A DNA stretch of 64,000 nt from Pseudidiomarina sediminum DSM 21906 (GTDB taxonomy: Bacteria; Pseudomonadota; Gammaproteobacteria; Enterobacterales; Alteromonadaceae), in NCBI RefSeq assembly GCF_000423165.1, contig NZ_AUHL01000007.1, forward strand, positions 124,001 through 188,000, given 5' to 3'. Positions 54,834-63,941 of this stretch are shown piece after piece. The notes beneath the pieces were generated by a model that did not search any database, was not told where the DNA came from, and was given only the letters and a program-made list of their open reading frames with translations. Both the position numbers and the translations under genes were made by a program. Positions within the stretch are counted from its first letter, which is position 1. Each line of letters starts with the position of its first letter.

Positions 54834-56075
54834 TTAGTACAAGACACGTGCCCGTACGGTGCCATCGATAGCACGCAACGTCGCTAATAAATCATCAGCA
54901 ATGCTGCTGCCTTTTGGCGTTTGAATGTCGATAACCACGTAACCGATATCCGCATCAGTTTGTAGGTACTGACCTGAAACGTTGATGTCTTGTTCGGCCA
55001 AAATTTGGTTGATTTTGGTCAAAATACCCGGCTTGTTGTGGTGAATGTGCAACAAGCGGCGTGCACCACCATGCGCGGGAAGTGATACTTCAGGGAAGTT
55101 CACTGCCGACAAGGTTGAGCCGTTATCTGAGTAGTGCGCCAGTTTACCAGCTACTTCCACCCCAATGTTCTCTTGGGCTTCCTGAGTTGAACCGCCCACA
55201 TGTGGCGTTAACAAGCAGTTGTCGAATTCGCGCAGTGGCGAAATGAATTCGTCGTTGTTACTGCTCGGCTCGACCGGGAAAACGTCGATAGCAGCACCGG
55301 CGAGATGACCTGAACGCAGACCTTCAGCAAGCGCATCAATGTCGACCACGGTACCGCGTGAAGCGTTGATCAGTAACGCGCCAGGCTTCATTGCGGCAAT
55401 TTGCTCAGGGCCGATCATCCACTGGGTTTGTGCTGTTTCTGGTACGTGTAACGTCACCACATCGGCTTGTGCCAAAAGCTGATCGAGGCTGCCAACGGCG
55501 TGGGCGTTGCCAAGCGGAAGCTTGGTTTCGATGTCATAAAAACGCACTTGCATACCGAGTTGCTCGGCCAAGATACTGAGCTGGCTACCAATATGGCCAT
55601 AGCCGATAATGCCAAGCACTTTGCCACGGGCCTCATACGAGCCTGCTGCCGATTTATCCCAAGCCCCACGATGCGCAGCGGCGTTACGCTCAGGTACGCG
55701 GCGCAATAACATAATGATTTCAGCTAAGACCAGCTCGGCCACACTACGGGTGTTCGAGAACGGCGCGTTGAAGACGACGACACCGTGCTGACGTGCAGCT
55801 TTCAGATCGACTTGGTTGGTACCGATACAGAAACAACCGACGCCAATCAGTTTTTCCGCGGCGGCAAAGACTTTCTCAGTAAGGTGCGTACGCGAGCGAA
55901 TGCCTAAAAAGTGCACATCTTTGATGCGCTCGCACAGCTCGTCTTCGTCCAATGAGGTTTTGACGTACTCGATAGAGTGGTAGCCCTGTTGTTTCAACAC
56001 TTCTACTGCGCTGTCGTGTACTCCTTCGAGTAATAAGATTTTAATGCGTTCTTTCGCCAAAGATACTTGTGTCAT
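54834..56075 (-). CDS. serA: D-3-phosphoglycerate dehydrogenase
   Basis: First enzyme of serine biosynthesis. 413 residues from the ATG at 56075; MTQVSLAKERIKILLLEGVH aligns with the MAKVSLEKDKIKFLL start of E. coli SerA (410 aa). The upstream GTG at 56084, which overlaps the rpiA stop, is an alternative. NAD-binding GIIGYGHIGSQLSILAE, catalytic Arg in NASRGTVVD and His in LTPHVGGST are present. A C-terminal ACT domain (GILTKINQILAEQDINVSGQYL) gives serine feedback. The rpiA-serA order is conserved. Confidence 0.97.
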   Translation of the reverse strand: MTQVSLAKERIKILLLEGVHDSAVEVLKQQGYHSIEYVKTSLDEDELCERIKDVHFLGIRSRTHLTEKVFAAAEKLIGVGCFCIGTNQVDLKAARQHGVVVFNAPFSNTRSVAELVLAEIIMLLRRVPERNAAAHRGAWDKSAAGSYEARGKVLGIIGYGHIGSQLSILAEQLGMQVRFYDIETKLPLGNAHAVGSLDQLLAQADVVTLHVPETAQTQWMIGPEQIAAMKPGALLINASRGTVVDIDALAEGLRSGHLAGAAIDVFPVEPSSNNDEFISPLREFDNCLLTPHVGGSTQEAQENIGVEVAGKLAHYSDNGSTLSAVNFPEVSLPAHGGARRLLHIHHNKPGILTKINQILAEQDINVSGQYLQTDADIGYVVIDIQTPKGSSIADDLLATLRAIDGTVRARVLY

Positions 56076-56080
56076 GTCAC

Positions 56081-56755
56081 TCACTTAATTGTTTGAATAC
56101 CATTCTCATCAGCAACAATGGCGATGTTGGCGCCGCGTTGAGCGAAGAGACCGTTGGTTACCACACCAACAATTGAGTTCAGTTGTTGTTCAAGATGGAT
56201 CGGATCGAGGATATCAAAGTTATGCACGTCGATGATCCAGTTGCCATTATCGGTGACAACACCTTCACGCCATACCGGGTCACCGCCAAGTTTGACGATC
56301 TCACGGCCAACGTAGGAACGTGCCATGGGCACCACTTCCACTGGAATTGGAAAGCTGCCAAGCCGACCCACTTGCTTGCTACTGTCGACAATACAGATAA
56401 AAGTATCAGCGACTGCGGCGATGATCTTTTCGCGTGTAAGCGCGCCACCGCCACCTTTAACCATGCGCAAATGCTCGTCAATTTCATCGGCACCATCAAC
56501 GTAAATCGGAACTTCACTGACGGCATTCAGGTCCAGCACAGGAATGCCATGCTGTTTTAAACGCGCGGTGGAGGCTTCAGAACTTGAAACCGCAGCATCG
56601 ATATCGTCTTTGATTTCGGCCAGTAAGTCGATGAAGTAATTGACGGTCGAACCTGTGCCAATGCCAATTACCGCTTGCTTGGGTAATTGTTCTTTGACAA
56701 GGTCAAAAGCTGCTTGTGCAGCACGTTGTTTGAGCTGTTCTTGGGAGGTAGCCAT
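56081..56755 (-). CDS. rpiA: Ribose-5-phosphate isomerase A
   Basis: Interconverts ribose-5-phosphate and ribulose-5-phosphate. 224 residues (E. coli 219) with [35 protein letters not shown] (catalytic Asp), [14 protein letters not shown] and [10 protein letters not shown]. It shares the operon with fau upstream (45 bp) and serA downstream. Confidence 0.98.
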   Translation of the reverse strand: MATSQEQLKQRAAQAAFDLVKEQLPKQAVIGIGTGSTVNYFIDLLAEIKDDIDAAVSSSEASTARLKQHGIPVLDLNAVSEVPIYVDGADEIDEHLRMVKGGGGALTREKIIAAVADTFICIVDSSKQVGRLGSFPIPVEVVPMARSYVGREIVKLGGDPVWREGVVTDNGNWIIDVHNFDILDPIHLEQQLNSIVGVVTNGLFAQRGANIAIVADENGIQTIK

Positions 56756-56800
56756 GCCTGCTTCCTGAGTGAGTGGGCTATGGCGTTTTAGTATACAAGT

Positions 56801-57421
56801 TTAGCGCCTAAAGTCCCACACTTTTGCAGGGCAAATTACCCTTGGTAACGGCACGTCCCAACTGGCGGTCGGCAACTGTTCGACAAATTGTTCGTCCAGC
56901 GCTAAACCAATCGGTTGCAAATTCGGGAAATGACCCGCGCGCCAACCGGCCAAGGTACGGTCATAGAAACCACCCCCCATGCCCATGCGGTTGCCTTGCG
57001 CGTCAAACCCGACCAAAGGTACCAACAGAATGTCGACCTGTTGCAAGGGCACCACATCTTGGCAGCGCAGCGCTGGCTCTGGAATGTTGTAGTCGTTGCG
57101 ATGCCATTGGGTGTTGTCATCGGTATGCAGTAACAGCAAATGGCGCGGCACAATGGGGTGTAGTACCGGTAGTGCCAATTGATGACCGGCCGCCTGCAAG
57201 GTGGCGTTGATACGTTGGGTCGGTAGCTCTGCACGGACACTGTAGTAGCTGCCAATGCGACAAGGCTGCTGGAGCTCTGGCAGCGCGAGGAGCTGGCGTT
57301 CAACCGCATGTTCTGCAGCAAGGCGCTCGGCGCTGGTGAGTTGGCCACGTCTGGTGAGCAACTGTTTGCGCAATTGCTGTCGTTCGGAGTCGCTGCTATT
57401 CTGAGTGAAATTCTTTTTCAT
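56801..57421 (-). CDS. fau: 5-formyltetrahydrofolate cyclo-ligase
   Basis: ATP-dependent conversion of 5-formyl-THF to 5,10-methenyl-THF. 206 residues: N-terminal RQQLRKQLLTRRGQLTSAER, central RIGSYYSVRAELPTQRI, and the phosphate-binding VPLVGFDAQGNRMGMGGGFYDRTLA. In other gammaproteobacteria this gene (ygfA) follows the 6S RNA gene in one transcript. Here an opposite-strand amidohydrolase gene separates the two, so only 15 bp lies between this start and the divergent gene start. Confidence 0.95.
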   Translation of the reverse strand: MKKNFTQNSSDSERQQLRKQLLTRRGQLTSAERLAAEHAVERQLLALPELQQPCRIGSYYSVRAELPTQRINATLQAAGHQLALPVLHPIVPRHLLLLHTDDNTQWHRNDYNIPEPALRCQDVVPLQQVDILLVPLVGFDAQGNRMGMGGGFYDRTLAGWRAGHFPNLQPIGLALDEQFVEQLPTASWDVPLPRVICPAKVWDFRR

Positions 57422-57436
57422 AGAGTGAGTTATAGC

Positions 57437-58999
57437 ATGATGAAACGGTTCCTGACTACGCTTGTTTCAGCCTCAGCACTAGTGGCAACCAGCTTCGTGG
57501 CAGCCGCACCACCCAAAGCTCCAGCGCGCGGTGAGCAAGGTGAAGGGCCGTATCAGCGCTTGATCTTACGCGGGGTGAATTTGATTAATGGCGAAGGGGC
57601 GCCCATGCAAGGGCCGGTCGATATTGTTATCGAAAATGACCGGATCAAGAACGTGGTGAGTGTTGGGCATCCGGGCGTGCCCATTTTGCCAGAACGTCGC
57701 CCTAAGGCTGGCCCCAATGACAAAGAAATGGATCTGACGGGTCACTACGTATTGCCCGGGTTGGTGGAAATGCACGGTCATATTGGTGGTTCGGCCGAGG
57801 GCATTCCGGCCGAATACGTGTTGAAACTATGGTTGGCGCACGGCATCACTACAGTGCGTGAACCGGGCAGTTTTAACGGCCTTGAGTGGACTAAGTGGCA
57901 TCAACAGCAAGCAGCTGAGAACAGCATTGTCGCGCCCCGTATTATTCCCTATGTCGGGTATGGTATGGGGGCCGAAGAGCCGATCTTTAAACCTGAGCAA
58001 GCCCGTGACTGGGTGCGTGGTATTAAGCGCCAAGGCGCAAGCGGCATTAAGTTTTTTGGTGCGCGCCCTGAGATCATTGCGGCGGCGTTAGATGAAGCGC
58101 AAAAGCAAGGGCTCGGTACCATGATGCACCACGCCCAGTTAAATGTGGTGCGTACCAATGTGGTCGACTCGGCGCGGCTCGGGTTGGATAGTATGGAGCA
58201 TTGGTATGGTTTACCTGAGGCCTTGTTCACCGAGCAAGTGATTCAAGATTACCCGGTCGATTATAACTACAACAATGAACAAGATCGCTTTGCCGCAGCG
58301 GGGCGCTTGTGGGCGCAAGCTGCGGAGCCGGGCAGTGAGCGTTGGAATGCGGTGCGTGATGAATTGATTGCGCTCGACTTTACCATCAACCCAACCTTAA
58401 CCATTTATGAAGCCAGTCGCGATTTAATGCGCGAGCGTCAAGCGATTTGGCATGATGAGTATACGTTGCCGCAGTTGTGGGACTTCTTTGAGCCAAGCCG
58501 CTATGCCCATGGTTCGTACTGGTTCGATTGGACCACCGAAGAAGAAGTTGCGTGGCGCAAGAACTACCAGAAGTGGATGCAGTTCTTGAATGATTTTCAT
58601 GATCACGGCGGCCGTATTACCACAGGCTCGGATGCTGGCTACATTTACAAAATCTATGGTTTTGGTTTTGTGCGTGAGTTGGAATTGTTACGTGAAGCTG
58701 GCTTGAACCCATTAGAAGTGGTGCAAGCGGCGACCCTAAATGGCGCCGAAGCTCTGGGTCTTGAACACGACATTGGCAGTATTGTGCCGGGCAAAAAAGC
58801 GGATTTAGTGGTGGTGGCTGAAAACCCTTTAGCCAACTTTAAAGTGCTGTACGGCACAGGTCACTTCAAACTTGACGACAACAACCAGCCGATGCGTACC
58901 AAAGGCGTTCGCTACACCATCAAAGATGGCATTGTTTATGACGCACAAGAGTTGTTAAGCGATGTGCGCCAGATTGTGGCTGACGCGAAGAAAGGGTGA
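57437..58999 (+). CDS. Exported amidohydrolase-family protein
   Basis: 520 residues from the ATG at 57437 (a second ATG follows directly); the open frame begins earlier inside fau without support. A signal peptide to about residue 24 (FVAAA) is followed by the metal-dependent hydrolase fold: HYVLPGLVEMHGHIGGS with the HxH metal ligands, GIKFFGARPEIIAAALDEAQ, MMHHAQLN, and TTGSDAGY with the late Asp. The C-terminal GLEHDIGSIVPGKKADLVVV is typical of imidazolonepropionase-like amidohydrolases. The substrate, perhaps a dipeptide or cyclic amide, is unknown. It is inserted between the 6S RNA gene and fau, and its stop codon touches the 6S 3' end. Confidence 0.85.
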   Translation: MMKRFLTTLVSASALVATSFVAAAPPKAPARGEQGEGPYQRLILRGVNLINGEGAPMQGPVDIVIENDRIKNVVSVGHPGVPILPERRPKAGPNDKEMDLTGHYVLPGLVEMHGHIGGSAEGIPAEYVLKLWLAHGITTVREPGSFNGLEWTKWHQQQAAENSIVAPRIIPYVGYGMGAEEPIFKPEQARDWVRGIKRQGASGIKFFGARPEIIAAALDEAQKQGLGTMMHHAQLNVVRTNVVDSARLGLDSMEHWYGLPEALFTEQVIQDYPVDYNYNNEQDRFAAAGRLWAQAAEPGSERWNAVRDELIALDFTINPTLTIYEASRDLMRERQAIWHDEYTLPQLWDFFEPSRYAHGSYWFDWTTEEEVAWRKNYQKWMQFLNDFHDHGGRITTGSDAGYIYKIYGFGFVRELELLREAGLNPLEVVQAATLNGAEALGLEHDIGSIVPGKKADLVVVAENPLANFKVLYGTGHFKLDDNNQPMRTKGVRYTIKDGIVYDAQELLSDVRQIVADAKKG

Positions 59000-59179
59000 T
59001 CACCCAAGGTGCCGCTGCGTGCTTTGGCCCTTGAACCCACTGGTTCAAGGCGGGGCGCAATCTAGCGGCCGTAGGCTTCTCGATACGGGTCGAGCTTGCT
59101 CAATAGCCGTTCGGTGAGCCCCTGGACTGATGACATCGGCTCAGGGACATTAGCGTGCTGGCGCACACCCCAGGTGATC
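58998..59179 (-). ncRNA. ssrS: 6S RNA
   Basis: 182-nt segment immediately downstream of zapA on the same strand, the standard location of ssrS. The RNA reads GATCACC at the 5' end and GGTGATC at the 3' end, forming the closing helix. Conserved blocks follow E. coli 6S RNA: GTCCCTGAGCCGAT near the 5' bubble, CGAGAAGCCT in the middle, and CCTTGAACC-AGTG-GGTTCAAGG as the 3' hairpin before the CGCAGCGGC arm. Length matches E. coli (184 nt). It binds sigma-70 RNA polymerase in stationary phase and mimics an open promoter. Only 8 bp separates it from the zapA stop. Confidence 0.92.
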
Positions 59180-59187
59180 CTAACTGG

Positions 59188-59505
59188 TTACGATTTGTTG
59201 TGACGACCCGGACGCTGGTCACTGGTGACTTGCTCAAGGGTCTCTTGCAGCAATTTAATTTTTTCCTCGAGTTCACGAATGCGCTGCTGTTGTTCGTGCT
59301 CAAGACGCGCGCCTTCATGACATAAGTTCAATGCTGCCATGACCGCGATTTGTTCTGGGTGGCTAAGGCGCGTGGCCTGCCGAATCTGTCCTAGTTTATG
59401 ATTCAGCTTGTCCGCCGCTTGCTGCAAAGCTATTTCTTGTCCCTCGGGACAATTCACTTTGTAGTAACGGTCCATCAACTTGATGTCCATGGTGCGTTGA
59501 CTCAT
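59188..59505 (-). CDS. zapA: Cell division protein ZapA
   Basis: 105-residue protein that bundles FtsZ filaments at the Z ring. The N-terminal MDIKLMDRYYKVNCPEGQEIALQQAA dimer domain is followed by EQIAVMAALNLCHE and a C-terminal coiled coil (EHEQQQRIRELEEKIKLLQETLEQV). It is upstream of 6S RNA on the same strand and divergent from ygfB, as in other gammaproteobacteria. Confidence 0.94.
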   Translation of the reverse strand: MSQRTMDIKLMDRYYKVNCPEGQEIALQQAADKLNHKLGQIRQATRLSHPEQIAVMAALNLCHEGARLEHEQQQRIRELEEKIKLLQETLEQVTSDQRPGRHNKS

Positions 59506-59639
59506 GTCGGAGATTCCTTGCTGATTAATTAACGACGTCGGGCGCTATTATGACATGCCTTGTGGGGCGTTGTCAGCTAGCCTGAAAGGTTTGACAGTGG
59601 TAGGATGCTTAGCAACGTAAAGTAATGGAAAAGTGACGC

Positions 59640-60239
59640 ATGTCAGATAAGAAAATTGAATCATCACAGGATCAAACCAGTTCCCAACGCTATGACCGCC
59701 TCACTGAGCTGTTTGAGCGTAGCGGTTTGTTGTCCAATGCCGCTGAAATTCATGGCTTGTTGACCGGCATGGTCGCAGGCGGGGCGAGCATTGAAGGCGA
59801 ACAATGGTTATTGCTACTTAGTGATTTGATTAACGATGGGCAGTCGTTGCCGCCAGCAGTGCGCGAAACGATTAAAGAATTGGCCGCAGAAAGCTGCGCC
59901 AGCCTGCATGACCCAGATCTTGGCTTCCAACTCGAACTACCCAGTGATCACGCGCCATTGCAAGAGCGGTTGCAGGCACTGACAGCATGGGTACAGTCAT
60001 TCTTGGTGGGGTTTGGGGTGAATCAGACCAACCTCGCGGGCCTGTCAGAAGACTTGCGTGAAGCCATTGATGACATGGTTGAAATTGCCAAATTAGATCT
60101 CGAAGTCGACGACGACGAAGAAGCTGAGCGCGCTTATTTTGAGATTGTGGAGTACTTGCGTATTTCCGCAATGTTGTGCTTTAACGAGCTGGGCAAAAAC
60201 GCCAATACGGAATGCAAGACCAATAAAACTTTACACTAA
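59640..60239 (+). CDS. ygfB: YgfB/YecA (UPF0149) family protein
   Basis: 199 residues (E. coli YgfB 192), acidic and alpha-helical: LTELFERSGLLSNAAEIHGLLTGMVAGG near the start, WVQSFLVGFGVNQTNLAGLSEDLREAIDDM in the middle and the acidic LDLEVDDDEEAERAYFEIVEYLRISAML near the end. The family has no enzymatic motif; in some species it influences regulators of peptidoglycan recycling. It begins the ygfB-pepP-ubiH-ubiI cluster, with pepP 38 bp downstream. Confidence 0.93.
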   Translation: MSDKKIESSQDQTSSQRYDRLTELFERSGLLSNAAEIHGLLTGMVAGGASIEGEQWLLLLSDLINDGQSLPPAVRETIKELAAESCASLHDPDLGFQLELPSDHAPLQERLQALTAWVQSFLVGFGVNQTNLAGLSEDLREAIDDMVEIAKLDLEVDDDEEAERAYFEIVEYLRISAMLCFNELGKNANTECKTNKTLH

Positions 60240-60277
60240 TTTTGCAGCTTACGAATAACTGAGAGAGCGAGGTCCAC

Positions 60278-61603
60278 ATGGCGGTTACGTTGCCACGTTC
60301 TGAGTATCAACAGCGCCGCAAGGCGCTGCTCCAATGGCTGGCGGAGCAACCGCAAACGGCCATCGCGATTATCCCCGGCGCGAGCTTACAAACGCGCAGT
60401 AATGACACCGAGTATCCATTTCGACAAAACAGCGATTTTTATTACCTGACCGGTTTCAACGAGCCTGACGCTTGTTTGGTGTTGGCGCCCCATGCCGACT
60501 GCCAAGTACAACTGTTCTGCCAAGCTAAAGATCCCCAGCAAGAAGTATGGCACGGCCGTCGGCTGGGGACAGCCGCTGCGGTTGCAACGCTTGGCGTTGA
60601 TGTGGCCTATGACGCTGATGACCTCGATGAACATTTACTGCATTTGTTTGATGGGGTGGAACTGGTGTTTACCGACCATGACAACCAAGCTTTTACCGCG
60701 CATTGCCAAGAACTGGCGGCGGAACTGCGCCAACAAGCGCGGCGCGGCGTGTACCCGCCGTCGCAGTGGCAGCATTTGTCGCCGTGGTTGCATGCTCAGC
60801 GCTTACGCAAGTCAGACGCTGAAATTGCGGTGATGCGTGAAGCTGCGCGTATTAGTGTTGACGCCCATAAGCGCGCCATGCGTTTTGCCGCACCGGGACG
60901 TTTTGAGTATCAAGTCGCGGCTGAGTTAGAGCATGAATTTGTCATGCAAGGCGCTGCCGCTGCAGCCTATGGCACCATTTGCGGCAGTGGCGACAATGCC
61001 TGCATTTTGCATTACACCGAAAATAGCGCGGTAATGGGTGACGGTGATTTGTTGCTGATTGACGCTGGCGCTGAGTATCAGGGCTATGCCGCGGATATTA
61101 CCCGTACCTTTCCAGTGAATGGGCGTTTTAGTGATGATCAGCGCGCCTTGTATGAATGGGTGCTGAAAGCACAAGAAGCGGCGTTGGCGACGGTGAAGCC
61201 CGGCTCGACCCTTGAGCGTGCGCATGAAGCCGCCGCCTTTGTGATCACCGAAGGTTTAGTGGCGCTGGGTATTTTACAAGGCAAAGTGAATGCGCACTGG
61301 CAGCAAGCGAGCTATCGGCGTTTCTTTATTCATGGCTTAGGCCACTGGTTAGGTCTCGATGTTCATGACGTAGGTCAAGCTCCGCAAACGGATAAAGTGT
61401 TACCGTTCGAGCCCGGTATGGTGATTACCGTTGAGCCTGGCGTGTATATTCCGGTGGATGCCGAAGACATTGATCCGCGTTGGCGTGGCTTAGGTATTCG
61501 TATTGAAGATGACGTGGTAATCACCGCAGATGGTTATGAGAACCTCACCGATGAGGTTCCAAAAACAGTGGCAGAGATTGAAGCGTGGATGCAAAGCAAG
61601 TAA
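60278..61603 (+). CDS. pepP: Xaa-Pro aminopeptidase II (aminopeptidase P)
   Basis: Removes N-terminal residues preceding proline. 441 residues, equal to E. coli PepP. An N-terminal creatinase-like domain (QNSDFYYLTGFNEPDACLVL) is followed by the pita-bread metallopeptidase. The dinuclear Mn site residues are in LLIDAGAEYQGYAADITRTF (two Asp), FFIHGLGHWLGLDVHDVG (His), ITVEPGVYI (Glu) and GIRIEDDVVI (Glu). The 3' end overlaps ubiH by 19 bp. Confidence 0.97.
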   Translation: MAVTLPRSEYQQRRKALLQWLAEQPQTAIAIIPGASLQTRSNDTEYPFRQNSDFYYLTGFNEPDACLVLAPHADCQVQLFCQAKDPQQEVWHGRRLGTAAAVATLGVDVAYDADDLDEHLLHLFDGVELVFTDHDNQAFTAHCQELAAELRQQARRGVYPPSQWQHLSPWLHAQRLRKSDAEIAVMREAARISVDAHKRAMRFAAPGRFEYQVAAELEHEFVMQGAAAAAYGTICGSGDNACILHYTENSAVMGDGDLLLIDAGAEYQGYAADITRTFPVNGRFSDDQRALYEWVLKAQEAALATVKPGSTLERAHEAAAFVITEGLVALGILQGKVNAHWQQASYRRFFIHGLGHWLGLDVHDVGQAPQTDKVLPFEPGMVITVEPGVYIPVDAEDIDPRWRGLGIRIEDDVVITADGYENLTDEVPKTVAEIEAWMQSK

Positions 61604-62793
61604 CTCATGATGTGATAATTGCTGGTGGCGGCCTTGTCGGTTCGTTGGCTGCAGTGCTGTTGGCTCGACAACGGCCTGACCTTTCGATTGTGGTGGTAGA
61701 ACCACAACCGCAGGGACCTGTGCCTGATAAGCGCACCATAGCGCTTGCGGCGGCAACCGTTGGTTTGCTGCAGCGCCAACAGTTGTGGCAGCCGTTGACA
61801 GAGGTGTCCGAAGCGATTCAGCACATTCATGTGAGTGATCGTGGTTACCTAGGTGCCACCCGTTTGCACGCTGAACAAGAAGGCGTTGCGGCACTGGGAC
61901 AAGTGGTACCGGCTGCCGCACTGAATCGCGTGCTTTATGATGCCATCGCCGAGCTCGCCAATGTGACTTGGTTCGCCGGTGCGCGCGTGAGTCAACTTGA
62001 GCAACACAGCGACTTTGTTGCCGTTACACTTGCCGGTGAGACTGAGCTTCAGCAACTGGCTGGCCGTTTAGTGGTTGCCGCAGATGGACAGCAGTCGTTT
62101 GTCCGCGAAGCCGTTGGTATTCAGATGCAGACCACCGACTACGGGCAGGTTGGCATTATTGCTAATGTGCAGCTGGAACGTGATATGGACGGTTGGGCCT
62201 ACGAGCGCTTTACCGAGACAGGTCCGCTGGCGCTGCTACCTCTGCCGAACAAACAAGCATCACTGGTGTGGAGTGTCACCGAAGCGCAAGCAGAGGTGAT
62301 GCAACAGTGGTCAGCGGCGACTTTTGTCGCTGAATTACAACAAGCGTTTGGCTATCGTGCTGGGCGTATTCTTAGTGTCGGCGAGCGTTTTCAGTACCCG
62401 CTGAAGTTACATCTTGCGGAGCGTAGCGTTGCCCATCGCGTGGTGGTGATTGGTAATGCGTCGCATACCTTGCACCCGATTGCTGGGCAGGGCTTTAATC
62501 TTGGCGTGCGTGATGCCATCTGCTTGAGTCAGCAATTGGCGCACGCGACCGACGTTGGCAGTTACACCACGCTGGCCGATTACTGGCAACAACGCGAAGG
62601 TGATTACAACAGCATTATTGGCTTAACCGATATGCTGGTGCGCGGTTTCTCTAATCAGCACTGGCCGCTGACCTGTGCCCGTAACCTCGCCTTACTGGGC
62701 TTAGATGCCTTACCGCCATTACGCCAAGCTTTCGCCCGTCGCACCATGGGCTTAGCGCAAATGCCAAGCGGCGTTCGCGCGCAGGAGAAGTAA
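61585..62793 (+). CDS. ubiH: 2-octaprenyl-6-methoxyphenol hydroxylase UbiH
   Basis: FAD-dependent monooxygenase of ubiquinone synthesis. 402 residues with the dinucleotide-binding motif DVIIAGGGLVGSLAAVLLA at the N-terminus and LVVAADGQQSFVREAVGI (DG motif). VVVIGNASHTLHPIAGQGFNLGVRDA is the FAD-phosphate GD-type motif, with Asn where many paralogues have Asp; this Asn is common in UbiH. It overlaps pepP upstream and is followed by ubiI after 1 bp, the order seen in E. coli. Confidence 0.94.
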   Translation: MDAKQVTHDVIIAGGGLVGSLAAVLLARQRPDLSIVVVEPQPQGPVPDKRTIALAAATVGLLQRQQLWQPLTEVSEAIQHIHVSDRGYLGATRLHAEQEGVAALGQVVPAAALNRVLYDAIAELANVTWFAGARVSQLEQHSDFVAVTLAGETELQQLAGRLVVAADGQQSFVREAVGIQMQTTDYGQVGIIANVQLERDMDGWAYERFTETGPLALLPLPNKQASLVWSVTEAQAEVMQQWSAATFVAELQQAFGYRAGRILSVGERFQYPLKLHLAERSVAHRVVVIGNASHTLHPIAGQGFNLGVRDAICLSQQLAHATDVGSYTTLADYWQQREGDYNSIIGLTDMLVRGFSNQHWPLTCARNLALLGLDALPPLRQAFARRTMGLAQMPSGVRAQEK

Positions 62794-62794
62794 C

Positions 62795-63934
62795 ATGACC
62801 CAACACTTTATTATTGTCGGTGGCGGCATGATTGGCTTAGCCAGCGCCATTGGCTTGCGTCAGCAAGGCCATCGGGTCACCTTGCTCGAGCGCGGTCCAG
62901 CGCCGAGTTACAGTGACAGCACTGAATTACGGGTGAGCGCCATTGCCCACCATAGTCGTGATTTATTAACGCAATTAGGCGTCTGGCAACAGTTGCCGCA
63001 ACAGCGTCTTGGTCCTTATACCGCAATGGAAGTTTGGGACCACGATAGCTTCGGGCGCATTCACTTTCATGCCGGCGAAGTGCAGCAAGATGATCTTGGT
63101 GCCATTGTCGAAAACCGCGTACTGGAACATCATTTGTGGCAGCGCGCCGCCGAAGTTGGGGTTGAGTTACGCCCAGAGACGACCGTGACCGCGCATGAAA
63201 TCAGTGCCGACCAGGTCAGTGTGACTGCGGGTGGCAGCACGATCGTTGGCGACTACCTGATTGCCGCCGATGGTAACCGTTCGCCATTACGGCAAGCGGC
63301 AGGTTTGCCGATCACCTATTGGGATTATGAACAAACTGGCTGCGTGGCGGTGATCCGTTGTGCACAACCTCACGGTGGTTGCGCCCGACAGGTGTTTTTA
63401 CCCACAGGCCCGGTCGCGTGGCTGCCGTTAGGTGAGCCTAATTTAGTCTCCTTAGTATGGTCGGCGGACGATGCCTTGGCTGACGAACTACGGGAACTTG
63501 ACGATCAAGCCTTTGCCAACCGTTTGCAAGCCGTCAGTGACCAAGCCCTTGGCCAACTGGAAGTGGTGTCCGCGCGAGGGTATTTCCCATTACGCATGCA
63601 ATACGCCCAGCAGTGGGTACAGCAGCGCTTGCTGTTGATTGGTGATGCTGCCCATAGTATTCATCCGCTGGCGGGGCAGGGCGCGAACCTAGGTTTTGGC
63701 GATGTGATTGCCTTGCTTGAGGTGACCGCCAATGACTTCGCGCACAAAGAGCTGCGCAATTGGGAACGTGAGCGTAAAGTGGCGGCGGTGCAAATGATCA
63801 GCGCCATGGAAAGCTTCAAGCGCGGCTTTGGTAGTGCTAATCCATTGCTGAAAGTGGTGCGCGGGATTGGTTTTCGCGTGGCCGATAAGGTTGGCCCACT
63901 CAAGCGTTTGTTAGTGCAGGCCGCGTTAGGCTAA
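62795..63934 (+). CDS. ubiI: 2-octaprenylphenol C5-hydroxylase UbiI (VisC-like)
   Basis: FAD monooxygenase paralogue of UbiH. 379 residues (E. coli UbiI 400): FIIVGGGMIGLASAIGLRQQGHRV, LRVSAIAHHSRDLL, YLIAADGNRSPLRQAAGLP and LLIGDAAHSIHPLAGQGANLGFGD. Assignment to UbiI rather than UbiF rests on its place directly after ubiH and on overall similarity. It is the last gene of the cluster. Confidence 0.88.
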   Translation: MTQHFIIVGGGMIGLASAIGLRQQGHRVTLLERGPAPSYSDSTELRVSAIAHHSRDLLTQLGVWQQLPQQRLGPYTAMEVWDHDSFGRIHFHAGEVQQDDLGAIVENRVLEHHLWQRAAEVGVELRPETTVTAHEISADQVSVTAGGSTIVGDYLIAADGNRSPLRQAAGLPITYWDYEQTGCVAVIRCAQPHGGCARQVFLPTGPVAWLPLGEPNLVSLVWSADDALADELRELDDQAFANRLQAVSDQALGQLEVVSARGYFPLRMQYAQQWVQQRLLLIGDAAHSIHPLAGQGANLGFGDVIALLEVTANDFAHKELRNWERERKVAAVQMISAMESFKRGFGSANPLLKVVRGIGFRVADKVGPLKRLLVQAALG

Positions 63935-63941
63935 CCCAATC

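Noticed and set aside
57308-57436. N-terminal extension of the amidohydrolase to 57308
   Set aside because: The extension overlaps fau on the opposite strand and would bury the signal peptide; the start at 57437 gives a clean exported protein.
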